64,000 nucleotides of DNA from Sophora flavescens (lineage: Eukaryota > Streptophyta > Magnoliopsida > Fabales > Fabaceae). The notes beneath the pieces were generated by a model that ran no database searches, had not been told where the DNA came from, and worked only from the letters and a program-made list of their open reading frames with translations. The stretch lies in assembly GCA_030762895.1 (NCBI GenBank), contig CM061066.1:115600715-115664714 (forward strand), in the 5' to 3' direction. Positions 45,258-56,500 of this stretch are shown here, one piece after another (position 1 is the stretch's first letter; every line of letters begins with the position of its first letter). A program made the translations under genes and the position numbers.

Positions 45258-45568
45258 ATAGGGGAAAAGAATTAAGAAATATCTATGAAAAATCTTATAA
45301 TAAAATAAATCAAGATAAAACGAATATAAAAGAATTTATGAACATCTATGATAATTATCTTTAAAAAGATTTAGAAAATAAAAATCGAAAACAGATGGAA
45401 AAACATATTATGGAAAAAGAAAAAGAACTCATTAATCTAATAAATAAAAGAGAAAAATATAAAAGACAAATAATAGAAAAAATAGAAAAGATAGAAAAAA
45501 TAACTCAACCATCATCTAATTATTTTAGGTTGATTGCACCACCCTTTGAGGATATTGACATCGAATAA
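45254..45568 (+). pseudogene. Small viral ORF after movement protein, coiled coil, one stop
   Basis: ATG at 45254 overlaps the movement protein stop. A TAA at 45362 interrupts a 104-codon frame. The part after the stop is a Lys/Glu/Ile coiled coil (about 45395-45500) and then a short tail SSNYFRLIAPPFEDIDIE. The tail motif is not one I recognise. It ends TAATG, overlapping the next ORF. Confidence 0.6.
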
Positions 45569-45822
45569 TGGTAATATACTCTGAATTTGATGATCAGACT
45601 GAAAAAGAAATAATAAGTGTACTTGTAATGAATTTACCTACTGATTGTAAACAATTAATAATTGAAAAAATAAAAGCCCAATTTAGACAAGAAGATTATT
45701 ATCTTGCAGTTATTTCCTTAGATATAGAATGGAATTACATGGAAGAACTAGGATTGACTTTTGAATATGATGTATTATCTGACTCCGACATATATGAAGA
45801 TTGGAACTTATTAGATGATTAA
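45568..45822 (+). CDS. Small viral ORF (84 aa), acidic, open
   Basis: ATG at 45568 within TAATG (45566-45570). The product (MVIYSEFDDQTEKEIISVLV) is strongly acidic at its C-terminus (DSDIYEDWNLLDD). It is unbroken. There is no recognised family. Its position between movement protein and primer site suggests an ORF Ib-like gene as in soymoviruses, which is an inference from order only. Confidence 0.6.
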   Translation: MVIYSEFDDQTEKEIISVLVMNLPTDCKQLIIEKIKAQFRQEDYYLAVISLDIEWNYMEELGLTFEYDVLSDSDIYEDWNLLDD

Positions 45823-45883
45823 TTTTCCGCAAATAATGAAAATAATAATGAAAATTATTGGAATTAATAGGGTGGTACCATTT

Positions 45884-45895
45884 TGGTATCAAAGC
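45884..45895 (+). other. Viral primer binding site (tRNA-Met)
   Basis: TGGTATCAAAGC differs at one position from the TGGTATCAGAGC site at which initiator tRNA-Met primes minus-strand DNA in caulimovirids. It lies between small ORFs after the movement protein, not in the leader in front of it. Confidence 0.8.
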
Positions 45896-45904
45896 TAAGT
45901 ACTA

Positions 45905-46141
45905 ATGAATCCTCAAAATATAGAAAAATTTGTTCACAAATTAAGTATGCTTGATTTAACAAATCAAGATGAATTAAAAAGACTAATACAAGAATTAAAA
46001 GATGAAGTCACTGATAAATGTAATAAACACATGGAATATCACTGTGAGTATTGCGACTGTAAAGAATACGAGAGAAAAATAGATTTGATAAAAATCATAA
46101 TTAATAAATTAAATTTATGGATAGATCAACATGAATCATAG
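45905..46141 (+). CDS. Small viral ORF (78 aa) with Cys/His cluster, open
   Basis: ATG at 45905, ten bases after the primer site (MNPQNIEKFVHKLSMLDLTN). An N-terminal helix is followed by CNKHMEYHCEYCDCKEYE, a compact Cys/His cluster that could bind zinc, and a C-terminal helix. It is unbroken. There is no recognised family. It ends at the right edge of the integrated copy; on a circular map the ORF at 38795 would follow. Confidence 0.6.
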   Translation: MNPQNIEKFVHKLSMLDLTNQDELKRLIQELKDEVTDKCNKHMEYHCEYCDCKEYERKIDLIKIIINKLNLWIDQHES

Positions 46142-46352
46142 ATCCAACGGCTCACCACATGTATACCACTATAGAAGTGTCGCATACGATGTAGCGAAAA
46201 TCGTGTCCAAATAGCATGGCTGTTTAAAAAATGGGCTAATGTATAAAACGCCAAAAAATATATTACTAGTCGATTTTTATTTTATGATTTACATGTATAA
46301 AATGCCAAAAAAATACGAAAAGTTAATTTAAAAAATGTATGTAATTCTGATA
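46142..46352. other. Right flank of the pararetrovirus, no gene
   Basis: AT-rich host sequence. It contains ACGCCAAAAAATATATTACTAG (about 46246) as two shorter parts resembling the left flank (AAGCCAAAAATTGTATTACAAG, 38681-38702), so related host repeats lie on both sides of the viral copy. Confidence 0.5.
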
Positions 46353-46698
46353 TAAGATAATGGGTTAAATATGTTTTTAGTCCCTCATTTTTTATAAAAG
46401 TTCGGTTTTAGTCATTCGTTTGAAAAATGTACATTTTTAGTCCCAAAATGTATCAAAAATGATCCCTACACCACACTTTCGTTTTAAAAAGGAGGGACTA
46501 AAACCGAACTTTTGTCAAAAAATAGGGATTAAAAATGTGGTTGTCAAAAATGAAGGACTAAGAATATGTGGTATAGAGACCAATTCTGACATATTTTAAA
46601 AAACGGGGGACTCAAAATATACGTTTTCCAAACGGGGGACTAAAACTGAACTTTTATAAAAAATAAGGGACTAAAAACATATTTAACCCTAAGATAAT
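46353..46698. mobile_element. Mutator-like MITE, 328 bp, with 9-bp TSD
   Basis: Runs from GGGTTAAATATG (46362) to CATATTTAACCC (46689), with exact 9-bp duplications taagataat at 46353-46361 and 46690-46698. Long inverted arms contain reiterated TTTTAGTCCCT/AGGGACTAAAA motifs. Non-coding. This terminal motif belongs to a very common legume MITE type. Confidence 0.92.
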
Positions 46699-47054
46699 TT
46701 ATCTTTTACATATAATTTCATTGATTCACCTTAAGCACAATTTATCACTTATAAAAAAAAAAAAAACTGGTGAAGTATTTAGTGGACACCAAACATTTAG
46801 ATTAAGATAAGTCATCATTTCCAACTCTTTTGTCTTACCAGTTCTTATCCGGTGTTGACCACCAATTTTCGTTATGATATTTAAAACATACAAACTACAG
46901 GAAAGCATCTTATCATGGTTATGTCAACTTGTAGTTTGAAAATACTCTAAATTGTAGTTTTCCTATGAACTACTGCATGAAATGAAAAAGATAAAAAAAA
47001 TTTCAACTGCTTGTTACACTGTTCGTTAATAAAAAAAACGTTTAACCAACACGG

Positions 47055-47233
47055 TATGATACTGTTGGTAGATAATTGGATCCCTTAAACATGTAGTCAG
47101 ATATTTGATTCTTGTCTCATGTGTACGAAAGAACATTTATTGAGAAAGGTCAACCCATTAAATAGATTTCAGTACCTCGAGGGATTAGTCTCTGACTCTC
47201 GACTGGAGGATACCTAGGTTCAAAAAAAAAAAC
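47055..47233 (+). repeat. Possible SINE with A-rich tail
   Basis: The end of this stretch (GGGATTAGTCTCTGACTCTC, GGAGGATACCTAGGTTC, then A10 at 47221-47233) resembles plant tRNA-derived SINE tails. The head, with Pol III boxes, is not convincing, and no target duplication was found. Confidence 0.4.
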
Positions 47234-47501
47234 ATGTTTCTTACATTTTAATTCCCTCATAAGAGTTTTAACAAAATACTACACGTTCTGTTTTTATTAG
47301 TGAACAATACTAGAAATGACTAGAAAAAATAACGAGTTTTGTTCTTTTGGAAGAAGGAATGATAAGCAAGACACGAAGAATTTGAAGTTCAGTCTCTATA
47401 AATATGACACATATTATCATCCTTAGCTGTACTTGTTAAACATGACACAATACCAAATATGCTTGTTCAAAAGCAAGGACTTGAACAAGCAATTTACTCT
47501 A

Positions 47502-50500
47502 CTAGGCATCAAAGAAAAGACCAGGCACGTTATCAAAGTAAATAACAAAAGTGCGGATTTCCATTGGAGAAAGTTCCACAACTAACTCTTTTGGATCAAC
47601 AGGCCTTCCCCTTGAAACATGTCTATCTCCAGAAGATCCTTCTACTTTCCAAACAAGTCTTTTTTCTTCCATCTTTGTCCTTTCTTGGTTGGCTGATAAG
47701 TTCATCTCTTTCACCTCTTTGATCTAAATATCAAGGGAAGAATATTCCAGTCAGAGAACAAGCTAAACAATGCTGGAAAAAAGTTCCATCCTCTTGTCAA
47801 ATTTTAGTTTTTACCTTCTTCCTAGGGAACAGCCTTTTCAGCTCCACACTTGCAGTTACAGAGAGATCCTTGTCTTCTCCAATCTGTGCAAATTTGATGG
47901 GCCAATAGAGTGAGGGAGTAAAACAAGAAGCAAACACATAACACCCAAATCACAGGAAGACTGAAAAAGACAATGAATACCATAGGGATAAAGCTCCTCT
48001 AAAGAGAGTAAAAGAAGTGTAAAGTGAGAAAGTAAGGATGTATCCACATTTGATTAGTTAAAGTGGGTTGACATACACTCTTACTTTTTCACTTTACACT
48101 TCAATGGCATGAGCATGATTTCAACTTAAGGACCTCCAAATTCGAGTAAATATCATATTTGGTCCCTGAAATTATGAAGTAGTATCAACATGGTCCTTGA
48201 AATTATCAAAATTCCAAAAGCGTCCCTGAATGATAAGTTAGTATCAATTTGATCCCTCATTTTACTCACTTAATATCAATTAAGTCCCCAACACTACTAA
48301 CTTAAAATCAACTTAGTCCACACGATTTTCAACGGAGGGACTAAGTTGATTACCGTTTGACAATTTCGGGGACTAATTTGGAATTTCGATAATTTCAAGG
48401 ATTAGGTTGATACTACTTCACAATTTTAGGGACCAAATTGGGTGTTCAAGGGACAATATCACGATTTATTTATTTGGTAAACAATCATGATGGCAGAAAT
48501 CCTTCTCTGCAAGAAGCTTGTGCAAGTTTGAGGATGATTTTTCCTAACCCTAGTAGTTTGACAGATTTAATCCAACAAATTTTCAATTATTTTAGCATGA
48601 ACTGTAATCCTGCCTATGTTGTGCTTTGTGACAAAGTTAAACATAGCCGGTCCCAAGCCCGGATAAAAGGAGAGGGTTGTGTTAGGCCATCGACAGCCAA
48701 CGTAAAACTTAGTCGAATCTCTATGACATGGATCAACGACGTAATAATGCTAATGCTAGGTCGTTGCCCAGAAGCAACGCGCTGTATAGCTCGAGTACAG
48801 AGTCAAAAGAGTAAGGGCCGCTGCATCGCCGCCTGGATGTAGTGAAAAATAAGCAAGGGTTCCCACATTTTTGTGAACGAGTGTGGGTAAAGAAGCTAGC
48901 TCACGAGAGTAGGATTCGCTTTGGAACTTGGAATATAGGCACACTTACAGGTAAATCAATGGAAATAGTTGACACTATGATTAGGAGGAGGATCAATTTC
49001 ATGTGCCTACAAGAAACTAAGTGGGTGGGAGAAAAGGCAAAGGAATTAGACTCTTCGGGTTTTAAGCTTTGGTACACTGGCAAAGTAAAATCGAGAAATG
49101 GGGTGGGCATAATTGTTGATAAATATTGGAAGAATGATATCGTGGATGTAAAAAGGGTTGGAGATAGGATCATTGACCTAAAATTTGTAGTGGAACAAGA
49201 CACCTTTAATGTGATTAGTGCTTACGCACCTCAGGTAGGGTTAGAAGAGCACTTCAAGGTAAAATTTTGGGAGGATTTAGAAGGCCTAATTCAGGAAATA
49301 CCGCTAGGTGAAATGATTTTCTTAGGAGGTGATCTAAATGGGCATGTAGGGAGGGCACCTAGAGGTTACAACGGTTTGCATGGGGGATATGGCCTAGGGG
49401 AGGTAAATGGTGAGGGCAAGTCTATTTTGGACTTTTCATCTGCCTTCGATCTTACTATAGCCAATACGTGTTTTAGGAAACATGAGGAGCATCTTATCAC
49501 GTACAAAAGTGGGGTGACAAGCTCTCAAATAGATTTCTTTCTTATTAGGAGATCGGATAGAAAGATTTGCTTGGACTGTAAAGTCATACCTGGAGAGAGC
49601 TTGACTACCCAACATAGAGTCTTGGTCATGGATGTAAGAGTTAAAAGGAGTGTGAAGAGAAGAGGCCACGAAAAGGTTTCAAGGATCAAGTGGTAGCAAC
49701 TGAAGGGTGAAAAACAAAGGATCTTCCAACACAAAGTTTTGGAGGGAGGGTTTTGGGAGGCAAACGGAAGTGCAAATGTTATGTGGGACAAGATGGCCAA
49801 GGGGATTAGGAAGGTAGCTATAGAGACGCTTGGTGAATCAAGAGGATTCGGACCTAAGGGTAAAGAATCCTGGTGGTGGGATGAAAGTGTGCAAGCTAAG
49901 GTTCGGGTTAAAAGGGAATGTTTTAAAGTTTGGTCTTTATGTAGAAATGCTGAAAATTGGGAAAATTATAAGGTGGCCAAAAAAGAGACCAAGAAGGCAG
50001 TGAGCGAAGCTAGACCTAAAGCTTTTGACGGGTTGTACCAATCCTTAGGCACTAAAGATGGTGAGAAATCTATTTATTGGCTTGCTAAAAATAGGGAAAG
50101 AAAGACAAGAGACTTGGACCAAGTGAAGTGTATTAAGGATGAAGGTAAAGTTTTGGTTAAGGAACAAGATATTAAAGATAGATGGAAGAATTATTTTCAC
50201 AAGTTATTTAATGAAGGATTTGAAGTTTTATCATGCTCACAGGTGCTTGACATCAGAGAGGAGGACCAAAATTACACTTTTTATCGTAGAATCCAAGAGC
50301 ATGAGGTAAAAGAAGCTTTGAGAAGGATGGATAATGGCAAGGCAGTTGGACCGGACAATATACCTGTGGAGGTATGGAAGAGTCTAGGAAATAGAGGCAT
50401 TAGTTGGCTCACGAAGTTTTTTAACGAGATTATGAGGTCAAAGAAAATGCCGGACGAATGGAGGAGAAGCACTTTAGTTCCGATTTACAAGAACAAGGGA

Positions 50501-53500
50501 GATATACAAAATTGTGCAAATTATAGGGGGGTTAAGCTTATGAGTCATACTATGAAGCTATGGGAAAGGGTGCTTGAACGGAGACTAAGAAAAGAAACCA
50601 AAATCACCGACAACCAATTTGGTTTTATGCCCGGGAGGTCGACCATGGAAGCAATTTACTTGCTACGACGAGTGATGGAACAATATCGAAGGGATCAAAA
50701 AGATTTACACATGGCCTTCATTGATTTGGAGAAAGCGTATGATAGGGTGCCAAGAGAGGTTTTGTGGAAAGCCCTAGAAAAGAAAGGTGTTCGGATTGCC
50801 TATATTCGAGCTATCAAGGATATGTATGAGGGGGCCACGACTAGTGTGAGAACGCAGGTGGAGCCACAGAAGATTTCCCAATAACCATAGGCCCCGCACT
50901 GTGGGTCGACTTTAAGCCCCTATCTTTTTACCTTGGTCTTGGATGTACTTACTGAGCACATTCAAGAGCCAAGACCGCGATGCATGCTTTTATTGACGAT
51001 ATAGTCCTAGTTAGAGAGTCGAGAGATGATATAAATGGAAGGTTGGAGACTTGGAGACAAGCTTTAGAAACACATGGCTTCCGCTTGAGTAGAAGCAAGA
51101 CGGAGTATATGGAATGTAAGTTTAGCAAAAGGCGAAACACCTCTAGCTTAGAGGTGAAAGTTGGAGACCACAACATACCACAAGTCACACGGTTTAAATA
51201 TCTTGGGTCTATTATACAAAATGACGGAGAAATTGAGGGAGATGTAAACCATCGGATTCAATCAGGGTGGTCGAAATGGAGGAAGGCTTCGGGTTTTTTG
51301 TGTGATAAAAAGGTACCTCTTAAGCTAAAGGGAAAATTTTACCGTACAGCTATTAGACCGGCGATGTTGTATGGGACGGAGTGTTGGGCGGTAAAAAATC
51401 AACACGAGAGTAAAATCAATGTAGCGAGAGATGAGAATGTTTATTTGGATGAGCGGAAAAACTAGACGTGATAGGATTAGGAATGATAGCATTAGAGAGA
51501 GGGTTGGGGTAGCACCTATTGTAGAAAAGATGGTTGAATCTCGACTTAGGTGGTTTGGGCATGTATGGAGGAGACCTTTAGATTCTGTAGTAAGGAGAGT
51601 GGACCAAGTGGAAGGCAATCCAATAGCTAGAGGCAGAGGTAGGCCAAGGAAAACTATAGGAGAGACTATTAAGAAAGATTTGGAGGCCAATGATTTAACT
51701 ATTAACATGATTCATGATAGAACATTATGGCGCCGTATGATCCATGTAGCCGACCACACCTAGTGGGATAAGGCTTGGTTGTTGTTGTTGTTGTAGCATG
51801 AACTGTATTCCTTCAATCATTTATTAAATGATGCATTTTATTTTCATGGCCCAAGCTCATTCTTCATTCTAGCAGAGTCATCATAGAAACATAGAAACAT
51901 AGACAAATGTTACCAAAAACCATTGAAAGAGATCTACTGATCAATTAAAGAGGAGTACCAGTAACTTAAGTTACTTCTTTCTTTTTCGAAGAACAATCTT
52001 CTAGCAGAGAAAACAACTTCAAACACACACATAACCAGCAAAATGTACTTGAACTGAAGTGGCGAGGTTACATATAAAACAGCACATCTCAAATTTTAAA
52101 GCCAAAGCAAATACACATGTGCAAATACTAAATAAGAATAAAATGGAGACCTCGTAAAGATGTGCTAAACGAAGGAGCGTTGTCCCACTGTCAAGTTCCT
52201 GAAAAAGTCCAAGAAAATAGACATACATTACAAGCTGAACGATTTATGTGAACAGTTGAACACGCGCACACAAAAATAATAAAGGTAGGTTTGATTCCAT
52301 CAATGATTGGCCATGCAACTATCTCTTGTGGATGGTAAACTAATACAATAGAGGATAAGGGAACTGGGATAAAGCCATATATACCTGTAACGTTATTATA
52401 ACAATGTTATCAGGTAATGTGTAAGAATCTATTCCTGAAAATGTTGGTACGTGGGAATTCAGCCAGTCATCTTTATCATCCTGCCAAACCAAATCGACCA
52501 TTTAGTGACTGATGCATGATAACATTATAATTATATCAGAATTCAACAAATAAAAAGTATATTTATGTCCTAGAACTACTTTTTCCTTTTTCCGGTATTA
52601 AATCTCACCTTTTCAGAAAAGGCTAACAGAAGTGGAGAATATATTTCCTGGCCAAAAGTACGCCGCCACTTAGCACCATCACCCAAGGGATCTATTCTGT
52701 AGTAAAATTTACCTTGTACCTGAAACATGATCGGTATGTTATAGATTCCAAACTGCCAAATCTAATTCACATTGACATAAAGGAGTGTGCCATTTTTCCG
52801 TGCATAAATATTGGCAAAAACGCTGGCATTCTGCTCCAACCAAATACATAAAGGAACAGCAAAAACTGCACCCTGACAAAGTTTTAGTGTCCTTGGTCCT
52901 TCTAAAACCTAGGGATAACCTAATTGTTTAGTTTAACCTATCAACAAAAACTTGCACGTGCCAAAATATGACCCTGACATTTTGGTTAGCTTCTGCTAAA
53001 ATGAATTGACACTGATTTGTCAAACTTTTTTTTTTTTGCTATCAGCATTAAGACCTATTTGAGAGTAATTTTTAAGCTGATACAAGTGACAATTTATAGC
53101 CAAAATATATGTTGATATTAATTAAAAAAAAATGCTAACAGCTACTTAACTTTAAAACTAGGCTAGAATTTCTTACAGTTAGACCCCGGCAGTCTTCAGC
53201 AACACAGTCTGTTTCATTTAGAGCCTCTGCAACACCTCTTGAATCATCAAGTAGCAATCTCCTATTGGTGATAGGAAAGGAAAGAGAGAAATTTGGTTAT
53301 ATTTTTAGGTAAAATAAAATATTAAGAGGAGTGAAAAGATATCCTCAAAACAAGACTAAGGGTCCGTTTGATTCGCAAAGACAGGAAGAAAAAGACAAGA
53401 CAAAGATGCGAATAAAGATGAACAAGGAGTGGAGTCACAAAGACAACCTTTTGTCTTGTTTAATGTTTGATAGTCAATGCACAGCACAAATGGAACAACT

Positions 53501-56500
53501 TTAAAATTACTAAAATATCCTTTTCTTACCATCCCACTAAATATAAAAAAAAACTAACAAAAATGGTTCTGAACCTACACACGCACGATGCAGGAAGCGA
53601 TGGGAGGTGGTTCTGAACCACAGTGGCGTTTGCGTGCAAAGCTCGGAGAAGACGTAGGTGTGCGGACGTCGATTTGGTGCGAATCGCGGTGGCCTGAGCA
53701 AGAACGAGGAGTGACAGACGCGGCGGAGGAGGCGAAGCGAGATACCGGTTGCGTCCTCAACCTACACAACAATGAAGGAGATGAAGCGGCATGGCGGTGG
53801 GCGGTTGTTTTGATCCACGAACGACGTATGATGGACACAACAGAGGAGACAAGATGGGACAGCGATGGGCGGCGGCTATGATCCACAGTGGCACGCGGGA
53901 AGCTTTAGACACGGAGGTTCGCATGACCAAAGCAGATCTTTGTGTGGAGGACGGCGAAGCGGTGGATTGGTGGAGCGGATCTGTGTAGAGGACGGCGGAT
54001 CTGTGGGTAGAGGATGGCGGAGTGGCAAAGACGATGTGGCGGAGAAGAGATCTATGCATGGAGGGCAGATCTGCTAGCTGTGGAGAATGACGAAGCGACG
54101 GAGTGCGGAGCAGATCTGGGTGGAGGACGGCGACTCCGACATGATGGTGGCTCTGGACTGGATCATAGGAAAGGGGAGAAGCATACAGAGGTGGGTTATG
54201 GGAGATGAGTACGAGAGAGCAAAGAGGGGAATGAGAAGGGCAACTTTGACATTTTGTTTGCATTATCCGTGGGACAACTTTTTGTCCTGTGGTAAAGTGA
54301 GTAACAAATATTTGTGTTTTTGTTCTGTCCTTTGATCCTTTGTTTGTCCTGTCCCACACCTATTTTAAAAATCAAACACAGAACAATTGATGTTGTGCTG
54401 TGCTGTCCCATGATTTAGTGCAAATCAAACGGACCCTAAAAGAACAGGGAGAGGAAAAAACACTATAAAAGCAACAAGGCCCCTCAGTACTATTGCGCAT
54501 TGTTGAGAGTCCCATATCGACTAGAGATGCCTAAGTAGTGCTTATAAGGCTTAGGCAATCCTCACTTTACAAGCCGGTTTTGTGGGGATCAGTTAGGCCT
54601 AAAAGCCCAAATTCTAAGACATATCATTAATGAAAAGCACCCACCACCCTGAATCATCAATACATAAGAGACAACAACAGATGCCAATTCGCAAAAATGT
54701 CAAATTGTAAAATAGTATATCATGATGGACGCATCTCCAGTTCATCTATATAGTTAATACAAATAAATATTATACAAAGTACTTCAAACTAATAGCATAT
54801 TTCCATAATAAATACCAATAACTTAAAAAACAGTAGAAAAGAAAGGGAAAAAAAACTATAAACTGTGTTAACTAAGAAATATATCCATCAATTAAAAAAA
54901 GTAAAGAAACTAATGATGACATGCAGACAAATTGCATAAGAATAACATCATTTACTCATCGAAGGAAAAAATATTAACTAAATGATAGAAAATATTATAC
55001 TTTTAAAAAAATGTCAGAATCGAAGTCTAGGGTGCAGAAAATGAAATGGGCTCATGTAATCAGATGGTGAAAACTGAAAAGATGTGAGGTGATGTGTATA
55101 GTTATCAATCCCGGATAGCAGTAGCGTAGTGACCGACCCTCAAAACCGCTATAGCAGGATAGCAGGAGCGGGATGGCCACTGTTGCAATGTATATACACA
55201 CAAGCTAAAGAATTAAATATACACATATGTAAATGCTAAAACAAAAACATAATAGACTACCCAAAATTAATAATCTTAAGTTATAATCTTCATGTCAATA
55301 ACAACAAAAGTCAAAAACTCAAATATGTAGGAGGTAGAGGTGAAAATTATTTAACCTTGGACTGAAAAACCAACAATATCCCCAAATATGACCGTTAAAC
55401 CGACAATACCCCGAAATATGACCGTTAGATGCCAATTTGAGGAGGGGTAAAAATGGGTTCTTAACACACTTTGTTGTAGCGGTCGCTATTGCCACTATTT
55501 TCCGCTATTTTCCGCTATTCAAGCCGCTATTAGAAAACGCTATGCTATTTGAGCACCATAGTGGCCAGGGGCTAATCCGCTCCACTACGCCGCTATAGCA
55601 TGCTATTAACTACATAACTGTGAGTGTATGTGAGTGGCATTCTTGATGCTTTTCACACTTCTGGTGACAATCGTACCGCAGATACAAGTCACAGCAGGTC
55701 TGTGGCCATAGGATTTTTGAGCAATGGACTAATGGCTGTCCACTTGTGAGCCGAGTACCTCAAACAGTTAAACCTCAAGCCAAGGTTGTGAAACTCGAGA
55801 TCCTACCTAGGATCGTTTGGGAGAAAAAAGATCGTAACTCGTGGGATCGTAACACGGATTGTAAGATCCCACAAAATAGACAAAATTATATTTAAATATT
55901 TTTATATGCATATAGAATAACATAAATAAGAAAAATAACTTTAAAACACCAAACTAATCTTAATATAAGAATGTCCTACACAAACCATAAGTCACAAAGT
56001 CATACATAGAACTTAATACACCAAAATAAAAGAGTCCAACTCTAAATTAACAAAGACATGGTGATCATTGCAATTAATTATACAAGTCTATCGAAGATGA
56101 GGATAAATTCTCTTTTATATAGTTAATATTATATTATAATTGTAATACAATGTTTAAATTTTTATATATAATTTGATAATTTTATAAAAATCTATATTTT
56201 ATATGCATTGATTGCATCATCAAAATTAAATTAAATTATTATTTTTTATTCTGCTACAAAAATAAGAATGAGAACTTACATAAAAGTTCAAATTTAATAA
56301 ATATGAATACCAAAACACAAATATCATAGACCAAGATATTCTGATATAATAAAATTTTTAATTAAATAAAAAAATTAAAATATCAAAATGTTGAATAATC
56401 AAATAAGCTGACTACTATAAAATACTAGTGCTAAATGGAGTGCGTGTATGAGGCCATAATTTTAAAGCGGCACCGAGCACAGAAGCCTAGGCGTCCAGGT

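Larger units (their letters stand above)
38795..46141 (+). mobile_element. Endogenous pararetrovirus (Caulimoviridae, soymovirus/caulimovirus-like), near genome length
   Basis: A 7.35 kb AT-rich block encodes, on one strand, all the hallmark genes of a caulimovirid: coat protein with zinc knuckle, protease-RT-RNase H, viroplasmin/transactivator, 30K-type movement protein, a 35S-like promoter region and a tRNA-Met primer site. The order is a circular permutation of the usual map, with the break between the ORF at 45905 and the ORF at 38795. There is no integrase and there are no LTRs. Separate MP, CP, Pol and TAV genes exclude badnavirus- and petuvirus-type polyproteins and point to the caulimovirus/soymovirus side of the family. 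The copy is inactive: Pol has four stops, CP a frameshift and a stop, TAV one stop. Confidence 0.92.

Noticed and set aside
53588..54359. Several open frames on both strands in the GC-rich Tourist-like element
   Set aside because: Mutually overlapping, composition-driven and without recognisable domains.
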